64,000 nucleotides of DNA from contig NZ_LJRO01000278.1 of the NCBI RefSeq assembly GCF_001401155.1, positions 1-64,000 on the forward strand, read 5' to 3'. The notes under the pieces were generated by a model that saw nothing but the letters and a program-made list of their open reading frames with translations, had not been told where the DNA came from and did no database searches. The number at the start of each line of letters is the position of its first letter. The first letter of the stretch is position 1. Positions 8,166 to 17,403 of this stretch are shown here, piece after piece. The DNA is from Pseudomonas tremae (GTDB taxonomy: Bacteria; Pseudomonadota; Gammaproteobacteria; Pseudomonadales; Pseudomonadaceae). Position numbers and translations under genes: made by a program.

Positions 8166-9137
8166 ATGCTGCAGAACATCCCCACGCACGTCATCGCAGG
8201 CCCGTTGGGTGCCGGCAAAACCACACTGATCAAACGCCTGCTGGCGCAGAAGCCTGCCAATGAGCGCTGGGCCATACTGGTTAACGAGTTCGGTCAGATC
8301 GGCCTGGATGCCGCATTGTTGAACACCGCCGCCGATGGTATCGCACTTGGCGAAGTGGCTGGCGGCTGCCTGTGTTGCGTCAACGGTGTGCCGTTTCAGA
8401 TCGGTCTGGGACGATTGTTGCGTCAGGCCCGACCTGATCGCTTGTTGATCGAGCCCTCAGGCCTTGGGCACCCGGCGCAACTGATGGCGCAACTGCGCGA
8501 AGCGCCTTGGCGTGGCGTGCTTTCGGTTCAGCGCAGCGTGATGGTGCTGGACTCGGAAGCAATGGCTGCGGGGCTCCCGTTACCTGTCACGCAACGCGAG
8601 GCGCTGGTTGAAGCAGGCTTGGTGGTGATGAACAAATCCGAACAACTGGACCTGCCGTCGCGTCAGTCACTGACCGCGCAACTCAAGCCGCATGCCTTGC
8701 TGTGGACCCGCCACGGCGAACTGCCGCTGCACTGCTTGCCAGGGTTTGTCGACGGTTCGGCTGTGGATAAACAGTCTGTGGATAACCTTGCGTTACCCGA
8801 AAGCGTTGGCCAGCTGCCTGCGCTCTGGGCCAGCCCGCGTGTGCCAATATGCCTGAGTCAGAGCAGCCCTGACGGCTGGAGCGTCGGCTGGCGCTGGCAC
8901 TCGTCGCAACAGTTCGATCTGCAACGGCTGATGCATTGGCTGGAAAGCCTGATCTGGCAAAGGGCGAAGATGGTTATCCACAGTGAGGGCGGCTGGTATT
9001 CCGGCAACGTCGCAAACGGCGCGCCGATTGCCTGGCAGGTCAGCGAATGGCGCAAGGACTCACGCCTGGAATTGATTTTCTCGGTGCCCCAGGATGTGGA
9101 TAAGTTGCAGGCGCAGATGGCGGAGTGTCTGGTGTGA
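8166..9137 (+). CDS. Second COG0523/CobW-type GTPase
   Basis: The 323-residue product carries Walker A GPLGAGKTT at residues 12-20, the motif CLCC at 68-71, LLIEPSGLGHP near 98-108 and the nucleotide motif MNKSEQ. It is shorter and more divergent than the COG0523 protein at 5874, with a reduced C-terminal domain. The likely role is metal chaperoning or insertion; the metal is unknown. The start at 8166 lies close to the Walker A loop as in relatives; an in-frame ATG at 8136 cannot be excluded. No Zur box is seen directly upstream. The gene is unusual in containing four perfect DnaA-box sequences in its 3' half. Confidence 0.85.
   Translation: MLQNIPTHVIAGPLGAGKTTLIKRLLAQKPANERWAILVNEFGQIGLDAALLNTAADGIALGEVAGGCLCCVNGVPFQIGLGRLLRQARPDRLLIEPSGLGHPAQLMAQLREAPWRGVLSVQRSVMVLDSEAMAAGLPLPVTQREALVEAGLVVMNKSEQLDLPSRQSLTAQLKPHALLWTRHGELPLHCLPGFVDGSAVDKQSVDNLALPESVGQLPALWASPRVPICLSQSSPDGWSVGWRWHSSQQFDLQRLMHWLESLIWQRAKMVIHSEGGWYSGNVANGAPIAWQVSEWRKDSRLELIFSVPQDVDKLQAQMAECLV
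8762..9103. other. Cluster of four perfect DnaA-box sequences inside a gene
   Basis: The nonamer TTATCCACA occurs on the minus strand at 8762-8770, 8777-8785 and 9095-9103 and on the plus strand at 8974-8982. The first two are 15 bases apart. All lie in the coding region of the second COG0523 GTPase. The nonamer matches the consensus DnaA box. Whether DnaA binds here is not known. Confidence 0.6.
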
Positions 9138-9214
9138 TGCGCGCTCAGCACAAAGCTGCACGCTAGCGCCGAGTGGCACCAGCAAGTCCTGAAACACCTG
9201 CAAAATGAGTTTTC

Positions 9215-9241
9215 GTCGGAGCGGGCTTGTCTGCGATGACG
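9215..9241. repeat. REP-like palindromic element
   Basis: The stretch around GGAGCGGGCTTGTCTGCGAT resembles the common Pseudomonas REP unit (GAGCGGGCTTGCnCGCGA). It lies in the 151-base gap between two convergent genes, the usual location of such elements. It is a single, imperfect copy. Confidence 0.55.
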
Positions 9242-9288
9242 CTGCGCGCTGGCTCACGCTCATCCAGACGTCAAAGCTGAATAGCCCG

Positions 9289-9681
9289 CTACTGCTTCCA
9301 CTTCTGATGCGATTGACGCCATTCGCTCATCTGAATGACTTCTGCGCTGGGCGGTGGTGTCTTGATTTCGAACGGGTAGGGCGCCAGTTCGATGTGCGCG
9401 GTGTGCGCGCCGAACATGGTGATCGTACCGGGGTGGCGTTGTTCGCCTGTGACGGTGAACTCAAAGCCATACACCCGAGCCAGGCGCTTGCGGCCCTGAG
9501 CGTCGGGGGCAAAGGTCAGGCGGCGCAGGGCAACGGCATCGTCGAGCAACTGGAGCTCGAGGCGTGCGCAATGCTGCTTCACACGTGCCAGCGCTTTTTC
9601 TCGCAAACCGTGGGCGTGCCACCACCAGGCCGCGGCGCTCGCGAACAGCATCAGCACGAAAATGTTTCCCAGGGTCAGCAT
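9289..9681 (-). CDS. DUF3301 domain-containing membrane-anchored protein
   Basis: The 130-residue product has one N-terminal membrane helix ([20 protein letters not shown]) and a soluble part with the DUF3301 features [15 protein letters not shown] and [17 protein letters not shown]. The C-terminal tail is probably cytoplasmic or periplasmic, and I cannot tell which. The ATG at 9681 is preceded by GGAG at a good distance; an in-frame TTG at 9699 is possible but lacks a better site. The function of the family is not known. It lies divergent from pdxY. Confidence 0.8.
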   Translation of the reverse strand: MLTLGNIFVLMLFASAAAWWWHAHGLREKALARVKQHCARLELQLLDDAVALRRLTFAPDAQGRKRLARVYGFEFTVTGEQRHPGTITMFGAHTAHIELAPYPFEIKTPPPSAEVIQMSEWRQSHQKWKQ

Positions 9682-9799
9682 GACGGAGTGCTCCAACAAA
9701 GGAGTGACCAGCTTAACTGCCCGGAGGGATTTACAGCCATACTGCGCGACTTATATTTATCATTACTGCACTTGCATCGTGTTCAGGATTCTACCCGCC

Positions 9800-10666
9800 A
9801 TGAAACGTACGCCCCACTTGCTCGCCATTCAGTCCCATGTGGTATTCGGCCACGCCGGGAACAGCGCAGCGGTGTTCCCGATGCAGCGTATCGGGGTCAA
9901 TGTCTGGCCGCTCAACACGGTTCAGTTCTCCAACCACACCCAGTACAAGCAGTGGACGGGTGAGGTGCTGGCCCCGCAGCAGATCCCCGCACTGATCGAC
10001 GGTATCGCTGCGATCGGCGAACTGGGCAACTGCGATGCCGTCTTGTCGGGTTATCTGGGCAGTGCGGCGCAGGGCAGGGCCATTCTGACCGGTGTGGCGC
10101 GTATCAAGGCCGCCAACCCCAAGGCGCTGTACTTGTGCGACCCGGTGATGGGCCATCCGGAAAAAGGCTGCATCGTTGCGCCGGAAGTCGGTGACTTTCT
10201 GCTCCAGGAAGCCGCCGCCATGGCGGACTTCATGTGCCCCAACCAGCTGGAGCTGGACAGCTTCTCGGGCCGCAAACCGGAGTCCCTGCTCGATTGCCTC
10301 GCAATGGCCCGCGCGCTGCTGGCAAGAGGCCCAGAAGCCGTGGTGGTCAAGCACCTGGATTATCCCGGCAAGGCCGCCGACGGCTTTGAAATGCTGCTGG
10401 TGACTGCCGAGGCAAGCTGGCATCTGCGCCGTCCGCTGCTGGCGTTCCCTCGTCAGCCGGTCGGCGTGGGCGACCTTACGTCCGGGCTGTTTCTGGCACG
10501 GGTCCTATTGGGTGACGACCTGGTTGAAGCGTTCGAATTCGCCGCGGCAGCCGTCCATGAAGTACTGCTGGAGACCCAGGCCTGCGGCAGCTACGAGCTG
10601 GAACTGGTGCGCGCTCAGGATCGTATCGCTCACCCCAGGGTCAGGTTTGAAGCAGTAAAGCTCTGA
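9800..10666 (+). CDS. pdxY: Pyridoxal kinase PdxY
   Basis: The 288-residue product belongs to the ribokinase-like pyridoxal kinases. Visible features are the N-terminal [20 protein letters not shown], the [15 protein letters not shown] block (about 110-125) and the anion-hole/catalytic segment [15 protein letters not shown] (about 219-233), with the catalytic Asp in VGD. It phosphorylates pyridoxal to pyridoxal 5'-phosphate in vitamin B6 salvage. The ATG at 9800 gives the usual N-terminus. Longer in-frame starts add a Tyr- and Cys-rich extension without homology. It is probably monocistronic, since its neighbours point the other way. Confidence 0.93.
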   Translation: MKRTPHLLAIQSHVVFGHAGNSAAVFPMQRIGVNVWPLNTVQFSNHTQYKQWTGEVLAPQQIPALIDGIAAIGELGNCDAVLSGYLGSAAQGRAILTGVARIKAANPKALYLCDPVMGHPEKGCIVAPEVGDFLLQEAAAMADFMCPNQLELDSFSGRKPESLLDCLAMARALLARGPEAVVVKHLDYPGKAADGFEMLLVTAEASWHLRRPLLAFPRQPVGVGDLTSGLFLARVLLGDDLVEAFEFAAAAVHEVLLETQACGSYELELVRAQDRIAHPRVRFEAVKL

Positions 10667-10714
10667 GCCCGGCGCGTTGTCAGTGGCTTGGGCATCCTTG
10701 CCTGAGCCCGCTGA

Positions 10715-11200
10715 TCAAAGCGCTTCTTCTTTGATGTCCTGATAACGCTTTTCCAGTTCCTGGCGAATCTGGCGGCGTTGCTGCGCCTGGATATAACGAC
10801 GCTTAGCATCGGCAGATTCAGGTTCCAGAGGCGGCACGCTGGCGGGTTTGCGGTTGTCGTCCACGGCGACCATGGTGAAGAAGCAACTGTTGGAATGACG
10901 AACCGAGCGCTCACGAATATTTTCGGTGACCACCTTGATACCGACCTCCATCGAGGTGTTGCCGGTGTAGTTGACCGAGGCCAGAAAGGTCACCAGCTCG
11001 CCGACGTGTACCGGCTCGCGAAAAATCACCTGGTCCACCGACAGCGTTACCACATAGCGGCCGGCGTAGCGGCTCGCGCACGCGTAGGCCACTTCGTCCA
11101 GGTATTTGAGCAGCGTGCCGCCGTGTACGTTGCCAGAGAAGTTGGCCATGTCCGGGGTCATCAATACAGTCATCGACAGCTGGGCGTTTCCGGGTTCCAT
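10715..11200 (-). CDS. Acyl-CoA thioesterase (hotdog fold)
   Basis: The 161-residue product contains the hotdog acyl-CoA thioesterase signature NFSGNVHGGTLLKYLDEVAYACASRYAG in outline (residues about 20-47), with the conserved N..G..HGG and D/E positions. VDQVIFREPVHVGE follows. It hydrolyses acyl-CoA to free fatty acid and CoA. The C-terminal 35 residues form a basic helical tail (AKRRYIQAQQRRQIRQELEK). The ATG at 11200 leads straight into the conserved region. A second, shorter thioesterase of the YciA type is encoded at 39223-39624. Chain-length specificity cannot be read from the sequence. Confidence 0.9.
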   Translation of the reverse strand: MEPGNAQLSMTVLMTPDMANFSGNVHGGTLLKYLDEVAYACASRYAGRYVVTLSVDQVIFREPVHVGELVTFLASVNYTGNTSMEVGIKVVTENIRERSVRHSNSCFFTMVAVDDNRKPASVPPLEPESADAKRRYIQAQQRRQIRQELEKRYQDIKEEAL

Positions 11201-11365
11201 AGCGTACTCACACGGTCAAGTTGTTCAAGGGACGCCTATGCTGGCGCTCAGAAGGGCTTGCAACAGTTATCGGGACGCTGGCCAGCAGGTGACCGTCACG
11301 CACCATAACTATCTGTTTCCATATATTGCACCGGCTTTATGTCGAAGGGGGCAGTGATAACCTGC

Positions 11366-11389
11366 AAAAAACCGCGGATCGGGTTTTTT
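11366..11389 (+). terminator. Orphan terminator-like hairpin with flanking A and T tracts
   Basis: An A6 tract, the arms CCG (11372-11374) and CGG (11380-11382), and a T6 tract form a short terminator-like structure that could work in both directions. It lies in the 293-base gap between the divergent thioesterase and antiporter genes, where no gene ends. It may end a short leader or small RNA. Confidence 0.4.
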
Positions 11390-11493
11390 CTTACGTTTTA
11401 ATCGGATTTCGATGACGAACCGGGTGGCTCACGCCTTACAAGGTGTGGCGATGTCGGTTGCGAACGTCATCACCAAAAAGGAGCTTCGCCACC

Positions 11494-13257
11494 ATGCATG
11501 CCATCAATTTCATTCAAGACCTGGCAGTGATCATGCTGGTGGCGGGCGTGGTGACCATTCTCTTTCATCGCCTTCGTCAGCCGGTGGTGCTCGGTTATAT
11601 CGTCGCCGGCTTCATCATCGGCCCGCACACGCCTCCGGTCAGCCTGATCCACGATGAGGACACCATCAAGATCCTGGCCGAGCTGGGGGTGATCTTCCTG
11701 ATGTTCTGCCTGGGGCTGGAGTTCAGCCTGCGCAAGCTGTTCAAAGTCGGTGCCACGGCCTTCATCGCAGCGTTTCTCGAAATAGCCCTGATGATCTGGA
11801 TCGGCTATGAAATTGGCCAGTATTTTGGCTGGAAGACGATGGATTCGTTATTCCTCGGCGCAATTCTGGCGATCTCCTCGACCACCATCATCGTCAAGGC
11901 GCTCAACGACCTGAAGATGAAGAACCAGCATTTTGCCCAACTGATTTTCGGCGTGCTGATCGTCGAAGACATCCTGGGCATCGGCATCATTGCGCTGCTG
12001 TCCGGTATTGCGGTCAGCGGCTCGGTCAGTTCGGGCGAGGTCTTTTCCACCGTCGGCAAGTTGTCGCTGTTCATGATCGTGGCGTTGGTCGTGGGTATTC
12101 TGCTGGTCCCGCGATTGCTGTCCTATGTCGCCAGATTCGAAAGCAACGAGATGCTCCTGATCACTGTGCTGGGCTTGTGTTTCGGCTTCTGCCTGTTGGT
12201 GGTCAAGCTGGAATACAGCATGGTGCTGGGGGCGTTCCTGATCGGCGCAATTATGGCCGAGTCGCGTGAACTGCTGAAGATCGAGCGCTTGATCGAGCCG
12301 ATTCGTGATCTGTTCAGTGCAATATTCTTCGTCGCCATCGGGTTGATGATCGACCCGAAAATCCTGCTGGAATATGCCTGGCCGATTGCGGTCATCACCG
12401 TCGCAGTGGTGTTGGGCAAGATGATTTCCTGCGGCCTCGGGGCCTTTATCGCAGGCAATGATGGCCGCACCTCACTGCGCGTGGGCATGGGGCTGTCACA
12501 GATTGGCGAGTTTTCCTTCATCATCGCAGCGCTAGGCATGACCCTGCAGGTCACCAGCGACTTCCTGTACCCGGTGGCCGTTGCCGTATCGGCGATCACC
12601 ACGTTGTTGACGCCGTACCTCATTCGCGGCGCCGACCCTCTCTCGCTCAGACTGGCCGCGATCATGCCCGGACGCGTGGCGCGGGTATTCGGTATGTACG
12701 GCGAATGGTTACGCAGCATTCAGCCACAAGGACAGGGCGCAGTGCTTGCCGCGATGATCCGGCGGATCCTGCTGCAGGTGGGCGTCAACCTGGCACTGGT
12801 GATGGCGATCTTCTTCAGCGGCGGCTACTTCGCTGAACGTCTCGGCGGGTATATGAACCAATGGGCGGGTGACCCCAGCCACCAGAAAGCCTGGATCTGC
12901 GGCGCGGCATTGTTGCTGTCGTTGCCTTTTCTGATCGCGGCGTACCGCAAGCTCAAGGCGCTTTCGATGTTGCTGGCAGAGATGGGAGTCAAACCTGAAA
13001 TGGCGGGTCGACACACCGTACGGGTGCGCAAGGTGGTGGCGGAGGTGATTCCGCTGCTGTCGCTGGTGGTGATTTTCATCATGCTGGCGGCGTTGTCGGC
13101 GAGTATTCTGCCGGCCAACGAATTGCTGCTGGTGGTTGCTCTGGTTGCTGCGCTTGTCGCTGCATTGCTGTGGCGCTGGCTTATCCGCGTGCATACGCGA
13201 ATGCAGATCGCCCTGCTCGAAACCCTCGGAAACAATCAGGAATCATCCGGGCATTGA
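11494..13257 (+). CDS. CPA2-family monovalent cation/proton antiporter
   Basis: The 587-residue product has about 12 hydrophobic helices in residues 5-390, as in KefB/KefC/YbaL-type antiporters. Family features include the N-terminal VLGYIVAGFIIGPHTPP, AILAISSTTIIVKALNDL and LIVEDILGIG. A second membrane part (about 430-575) has further hydrophobic segments. A C-terminal RCK/TrkA-N domain, found in KefC and YbaL, is not evident. The protein should exchange K+ or Na+ for H+ at the inner membrane. The ATG at 11494 is preceded by AAGGAG; an in-frame start at 11443 adds a basic tail before helix 1 and is less likely. Confidence 0.85.
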   Translation: MHAINFIQDLAVIMLVAGVVTILFHRLRQPVVLGYIVAGFIIGPHTPPVSLIHDEDTIKILAELGVIFLMFCLGLEFSLRKLFKVGATAFIAAFLEIALMIWIGYEIGQYFGWKTMDSLFLGAILAISSTTIIVKALNDLKMKNQHFAQLIFGVLIVEDILGIGIIALLSGIAVSGSVSSGEVFSTVGKLSLFMIVALVVGILLVPRLLSYVARFESNEMLLITVLGLCFGFCLLVVKLEYSMVLGAFLIGAIMAESRELLKIERLIEPIRDLFSAIFFVAIGLMIDPKILLEYAWPIAVITVAVVLGKMISCGLGAFIAGNDGRTSLRVGMGLSQIGEFSFIIAALGMTLQVTSDFLYPVAVAVSAITTLLTPYLIRGADPLSLRLAAIMPGRVARVFGMYGEWLRSIQPQGQGAVLAAMIRRILLQVGVNLALVMAIFFSGGYFAERLGGYMNQWAGDPSHQKAWICGAALLLSLPFLIAAYRKLKALSMLLAEMGVKPEMAGRHTVRVRKVVAEVIPLLSLVVIFIMLAALSASILPANELLLVVALVAALVAALLWRWLIRVHTRMQIALLETLGNNQESSGH

Positions 13258-13291
13258 GCCCGGCGATTCTCAGACTGCGCAGCAAGGTGTC

Positions 13292-13699
13292 TCAGCTTTC
13301 CAGCCAGACATCCCGAGCCCAGTGCCAGACCGATTCCCAGCTGTCTTCGGTGACCAGTTCTTCTTCGGCGGACCACAGCAATACAGTGCCGTCTTCCTCG
13401 ACGCAGTAGTAGTCGTCACCGTCCTGGCAGATAGGGATCAGCTCGCGCGGCACGCCCAGATCCCAGGCAGTTGCACACACTTCCGGAAGGTAGGTGTGTG
13501 ACTGCGGATCGGTAACGGTGACAGGCTCCAGGCTGCCATACACCACATCGCTGACTGTCAGGAGGAACTCCTTGAAGACGAACGGGATGTTGATGAACAG
13601 CTGCTCCTCGATCTCGACCAGCAGGTCTTCGTCAGGCAACTCGAGCGGAACAGGGACCGGCTCGTTAGCTTCACGCAATTGTTCGATGACTTCTTCCAC
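13292..13699 (-). CDS. SMI1/KNR4 family protein
   Basis: The 135-residue acidic product resembles the SMI1/KNR4 (SUKH) fold: an N-terminal LPDEDLLVEIEEQLFINIPFVFKEFLLTV segment in outline, a central PICQDGDDYYCVEEDGTVLLW and a terminal W-rich helix. Family knowledge: SUKH proteins include immunity proteins of toxin systems as well as housekeeping proteins. No toxin gene is adjacent, so a general role is more likely here. The start is a GTG at 13699; GAGAGG lies about nine bases upstream. An alternative GTG six bases upstream is possible. Confidence 0.8.
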   Translation of the reverse strand: MEEVIEQLREANEPVPVPLELPDEDLLVEIEEQLFINIPFVFKEFLLTVSDVVYGSLEPVTVTDPQSHTYLPEVCATAWDLGVPRELIPICQDGDDYYCVEEDGTVLLWSAEEELVTEDSWESVWHWARDVWLES

Positions 13700-13783
13700 G
13701 ACACGGATCCTCTCACTTGATGGCGCGGGTTATACAGTAGCGTAAAGCCTTTCTCAAAATAACTATCCGAACGGATAAACAAA

Positions 13784-13805
13784 AACCCCGGACATGTCCG
13801 GGGTT
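13784..13805 (-). terminator. Rho-independent terminator of the Tim44-like gene
   Basis: The perfect palindrome with arms AACCCCGGA and TCCGGGGTT is followed on the minus strand by TTTTTG, 25 bases after the stop codon of the Tim44-like gene. Confidence 0.85.
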
Positions 13806-13829
13806 CTGAACGCGAGAACGGTATCTGGT

Positions 13830-14672
13830 TCAACCGTTCTGGCGAATTCCTGCTACCAGCCAGGGCTGGTTATCGCCTTGCGGTCGCTCCATGTTCCAGC
13901 TTTCGCTGAACACTTCGCCCTGATCAAAGCGTGACGTCTTGGAGACACCGGAGAACGTCAGCGTGGCGATAGTCTTGTCGGCACGATCATCGACACCGTC
14001 CAGCTGAACATTGAGGTTCTCGATGTAGGTCGACTGGAAGCCGTCGCCCAGGTCGGCACGTTCTTTTTTCAGGAACTGAAGCATTTGCGGAGTGACGAAC
14101 TCGGCAATCTTGTCCATCTCGTTGGCGTCCCAATGCTGCTGCAATGACTGGAAGTGACCGCGAGCGGCTTCCAGAAAACGTTCTTCATTGAACCAGGCCG
14201 GTGCATTGATCGCTGGTGGGGCAGAAGCCGGCGACGAACTGCCAAAAATCGGGTTCTGTGTCGGCTGGCTGGTTTCACGCTGGTATGGCGCACCGGCAGG
14301 AGCCATTTTAGGCTGTTGCTGCTGACGACGGCGCGCGATGAAGCGGAAGATCAGGAAGGCGATCAGGCCCATGATCAGGATGTCGAACAGCTGCAGGCCG
14401 TTGAAGCCGTCGCCCATAAACATCGACGCCAGCAGGCCACCGGCAGCGATACCGGCCAATGGGCCTAGCCAGCGGGAGGCGCCGCTTGCGGCAGGGGCAG
14501 GGCGGCCAGCAGCGTTAGGTGCAGCGGCCGGAGCCGCCGGTGCGGTCTGGCGTGCCTGATGCGTAGGCGCCGAGCCCATACTCTTGCCGCCACCGAAGCG
14601 CGCGGCATTCACATCCAGGCTCATGGTGAGCCCGATGCAAAGCGCCATCGCGATGCTTAGAAAACGTTGCAT
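13830..14672 (-). CDS. Tim44-like domain membrane protein
   Basis: The 280-residue product has a signal-like N-terminus (MQRFLSIAMALCIGLTMSLD), a Gly/Ala/Pro-rich low-complexity linker (about 30-70), a further hydrophobic region (about 75-120) ending in RFIARRRQQQQ, and a C-terminal Tim44-like domain (about 155-280). Tim44-like domains have an NTF2-like fold and are found in proteins peripheral to membranes. The bacterial role is unknown. The ATG at 14672 was chosen because it puts the hydrophobic signal at the N-terminus. It has its own strong terminator. The gap to uvrD upstream contains a REP-like repeat. Confidence 0.85.
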   Translation of the reverse strand: MQRFLSIAMALCIGLTMSLDVNAARFGGGKSMGSAPTHQARQTAPAAPAAAPNAAGRPAPAASGASRWLGPLAGIAAGGLLASMFMGDGFNGLQLFDILIMGLIAFLIFRFIARRRQQQQPKMAPAGAPYQRETSQPTQNPIFGSSSPASAPPAINAPAWFNEERFLEAARGHFQSLQQHWDANEMDKIAEFVTPQMLQFLKKERADLGDGFQSTYIENLNVQLDGVDDRADKTIATLTFSGVSKTSRFDQGEVFSESWNMERPQGDNQPWLVAGIRQNG

Positions 14673-14825
14673 AAGGGTATTCCCGTTTTGTGATTGCATG
14701 CGCGCCATGTTGCACAGCAGAGGCCTGTGTGACCAGCGCGTTAGTGTTTCGGACTTTTACACAAATAGCGTAGGACTTTTCAGCGCGCTTCGTAAGATGT
14801 GCATGAGGGTTATCGTTCATCACTT

Positions 14826-14945
14826 CAGCGTGGGAATGCGTTGGGTGACGCTTCGCGTCATAAATCTGCGTTGCACCGCGCATTCCAGCCCTAAGCAGAG
14901 CGTCTGGAACTGCATTACCACGCTGAGTGGGAACGATATTCACGT
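14826..14945. repeat. REP-like repeat cluster (copy 1)
   Basis: Two inverted partial units are seen: CAGCGTGGGAATGCG at 14826-14840 and the complementary-type CATTACCACGCTGAGTGGGA near 14921-14940. Between them are GACGCTTCGCGTC and AGCAGAGCGTCTGGAA. Related sequences occur near 23127, 37082 and 55424, so this is a dispersed intergenic repeat family built around CACGCTCCAGCGTGGGAA and GACGCTCTGCGTC. Confidence 0.65.
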
Positions 14946-14959
14946 CCATGCCGTTCGGC

Positions 14960-17143
14960 CTACAACGGCACCAGCTTCGCATACCCCATCATCAGCCACT
15001 TGCTGCCTTCGGAGAAGTTGACCTGCACGCGCGCCTGAGCGCCTGCGCCTTCGAAGTTGAGGATCACGCCTTCGCCAAACACCGCGTGCTGCACACGCTG
15101 GCCCATGGTGAACTCGGTTTCCGGAATGCCGGTGCCGTTGAACAGGCTGCTGCTGTTGAACTTCGGCGTGCCACCGAACGGACGGTTGACGCTGTTGGAC
15201 AAGCGCACTTCCTGAATCAGCGCAGGTGGAATCTCCCGCACGAATCGCGAGACCTTGTTGTAGGTCTCGCTGCCGTACAGGCGACGCGTTTCGGCGTAGG
15301 TCATCACCAGCTGTTTCATCGCGCGGGTAATGCCCACGTAGGCCAGACGGCGTTCTTCTTCCAGGCGACCCGGTTCTTCCAGGCTCATCTTGTGCGGGAA
15401 CAGCCCTTCTTCCATGCCCACCAGAAACACATGCGGGAATTCCAGACCCTTGGCGCTGTGCAAGGTCATCAACTGAATACTGTCTTCGTGTTCCTGCGCC
15501 TGCGTATCGCCAGCTTCCAGTGACGCATGGCCCAGGAAGGCCGCCAATGGTGTCAGATCTTCTTCGCTCTCGTGGTTCTCGAAGGCCCGTGCAGCGCTGA
15601 CCAGTTCCTCAAGGTTTTCTACGCGAGCCTGGCCTTTCTCGCCTTTTTCCTGTTCGTGATACGCGATCAGCCCGGACTGTTCGATGACCGTCTGGGTCAT
15701 CAGGTGCAGCGGCATTTCCATGACCTTGGCGGACAGGTTCTCGATGAGTTCGATAAACCCGCCCAGCGCAGTGGCCGCGCGGCCGGTCAGGCCCTTGTTG
15801 GCGACCAGCAGACGCATGGCTTCCCACATGGAAACGTCGGCATGACGCGCATGCTCGCGAATGGCTTCGACGGTTTTCTCACCGATGCCGCGCGCCGGTA
15901 CGTTGATCACCCGCTCCAGCGCCGCATCGTTACCGCGGCCTTCCAGCAGGCGCATGTACGCCATCGCGTTCTTGATCTCGGCGCGTTCGAAGAAGCGCTG
16001 CCCGCCATAGATCCGGTATGGAATGCGCTCGCGCAGCAGTGCTTCTTCCAGCACTCGCGACTGGGCGTTGGAGCGGTAGAGAATGGCGATATCGTTGCGC
16101 GATATACCGGTTTTCAATGCGCTTTCAATGGTCTCGACCACGTAGCGCGCTTCGTCGTGCTCGTTGAAGGCGGCGTACAGATTGATCAGCTCACCATCAC
16201 CGACATCGGTCCACAGCTCTTTACCCAAACGACCGCTGTTGTTGATGATCAAGCCATTGGCGGCCTTGAGAATGCTCGCCGTGGAACGGTAGTTCTGCTC
16301 CAGACGTATGACTTCTGTGTCCGGGAAATCGGATGAATATTGGTGGATATTCTCGATCTTCGCGCCGCGCCAGCCGTAAATGGACTGATCATCGTCGCCG
16401 ACCACCATCAGGCTGTCGCCACCTTGGGCCAGCAGACGCAACCAAGCGTACTGCACGGCGTTGGTGTCCTGGAATTCGTCGACCAATACGTGGCGGAAGC
16501 GACGCTGATAGTGCGCGAGCAGGCCCGGATTGTCGCGCCACAGGTCGAGCGCTCTCAGCAGCAGTTCGGAGAAGTCGATGACGCCGGCCCGCTGGCAGGC
16601 GGCTTCGTAGGCTTCGTAGACGCTTTTCATGGTGGTCAGGAAAAGGTCGCCGCTGGCCTGAATGTGCTTGGGGCGCAGACCCTCGTCTTTCTGACCGTTG
16701 ATGAACCACTGGGCCTGACGCGCGGGCCAGCGTTGCTCATCCAGGCCAAGCTCGCGCATCACACGTTTGACCAAGCGTTGCTGGTCATCGCTGTCGAGAA
16801 TCTGGAAGGTCTGCACCAGCCCGGCTTCCTGCCAGTGCGCACGCAACAGGCGGTGTGCCAGGCCGTGAAAGGTGCCCACCCACATGCCGGCCGGGCTGAT
16901 GCCCATCAGCTGTTCGATGCGGTGACGCATCTCGGCAGCCGCCTTGTTGGTGAACGTCACCGACAGCACCGAATGCGGCGAGGCTTGCTCGACCTGCATC
17001 AGCCAGGCGATGCGATGCACCAGCACACGGGTTTTGCCGGAGCCTGCACCGGCCAGGACCAACTGACGACCCAATGAGGCGGCTACGGCCTGACGTTGGG
17101 CATCGTTGAGAGAATTAAGAAGAAGAGAGAGATCATCGCGCAT
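14960..17143 (-). CDS. uvrD: DNA helicase II (UvrD)
   Basis: The 727-residue product is a superfamily 1 helicase. Walker A AGAGSGKT is at residues 31-38, with TFTNKAAAEMRHRI (motif Ia), VDEFQDTN (Walker B), GDDDQSIYGWRGA (motif III), LEQNYRS (motif IV), LMTLHSAKGLEFPHVFL (motif V) and AYVGITRAMKQL (motif VI). The length fits bacterial UvrD. It unwinds DNA 3' to 5' in nucleotide-excision and mismatch repair and clears replication blocks. The C-terminal Tudor-like tail (QRVQHAVFGEGVILNFEG) is present. It is divergent from the RpiR regulator, with 319 bases between them. Confidence 0.96.
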   Translation of the reverse strand: MRDDLSLLLNSLNDAQRQAVAASLGRQLVLAGAGSGKTRVLVHRIAWLMQVEQASPHSVLSVTFTNKAAAEMRHRIEQLMGISPAGMWVGTFHGLAHRLLRAHWQEAGLVQTFQILDSDDQQRLVKRVMRELGLDEQRWPARQAQWFINGQKDEGLRPKHIQASGDLFLTTMKSVYEAYEAACQRAGVIDFSELLLRALDLWRDNPGLLAHYQRRFRHVLVDEFQDTNAVQYAWLRLLAQGGDSLMVVGDDDQSIYGWRGAKIENIHQYSSDFPDTEVIRLEQNYRSTASILKAANGLIINNSGRLGKELWTDVGDGELINLYAAFNEHDEARYVVETIESALKTGISRNDIAILYRSNAQSRVLEEALLRERIPYRIYGGQRFFERAEIKNAMAYMRLLEGRGNDAALERVINVPARGIGEKTVEAIREHARHADVSMWEAMRLLVANKGLTGRAATALGGFIELIENLSAKVMEMPLHLMTQTVIEQSGLIAYHEQEKGEKGQARVENLEELVSAARAFENHESEEDLTPLAAFLGHASLEAGDTQAQEHEDSIQLMTLHSAKGLEFPHVFLVGMEEGLFPHKMSLEEPGRLEEERRLAYVGITRAMKQLVMTYAETRRLYGSETYNKVSRFVREIPPALIQEVRLSNSVNRPFGGTPKFNSSSLFNGTGIPETEFTMGQRVQHAVFGEGVILNFEGAGAQARVQVNFSEGSKWLMMGYAKLVPL

Positions 17144-17403
17144 CGGCGCATTCTAGGGTGCTGCGCCAAGGTCGGCAAACCATGCTTTGCGTCAGACAAC
17201 AAAAAACAGACGGTGCAGACGACCGGTCATCGCCTGCGGTGCGCGTCGGATGTGCCCCGGCTACTTTTACTTATCGAGCAGCCCGCCAGGTGGGTTCGTC
17301 CTTTCCCATGATGTAGGATTATTCCCACATTTTTTTGCGAATTATCCTTTCAAAGCCTGTGCAGTGCGTCTCAGCGTCGTTTAACTGGGCGGTTTGCAGG
17401 TCA

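Noticed and set aside
13292..13699. The SMI1/KNR4 gene considered as a toxin-immunity gene.
   Set aside because: No toxin gene lies beside it; the neighbours are an antiporter and a Tim44-like protein.
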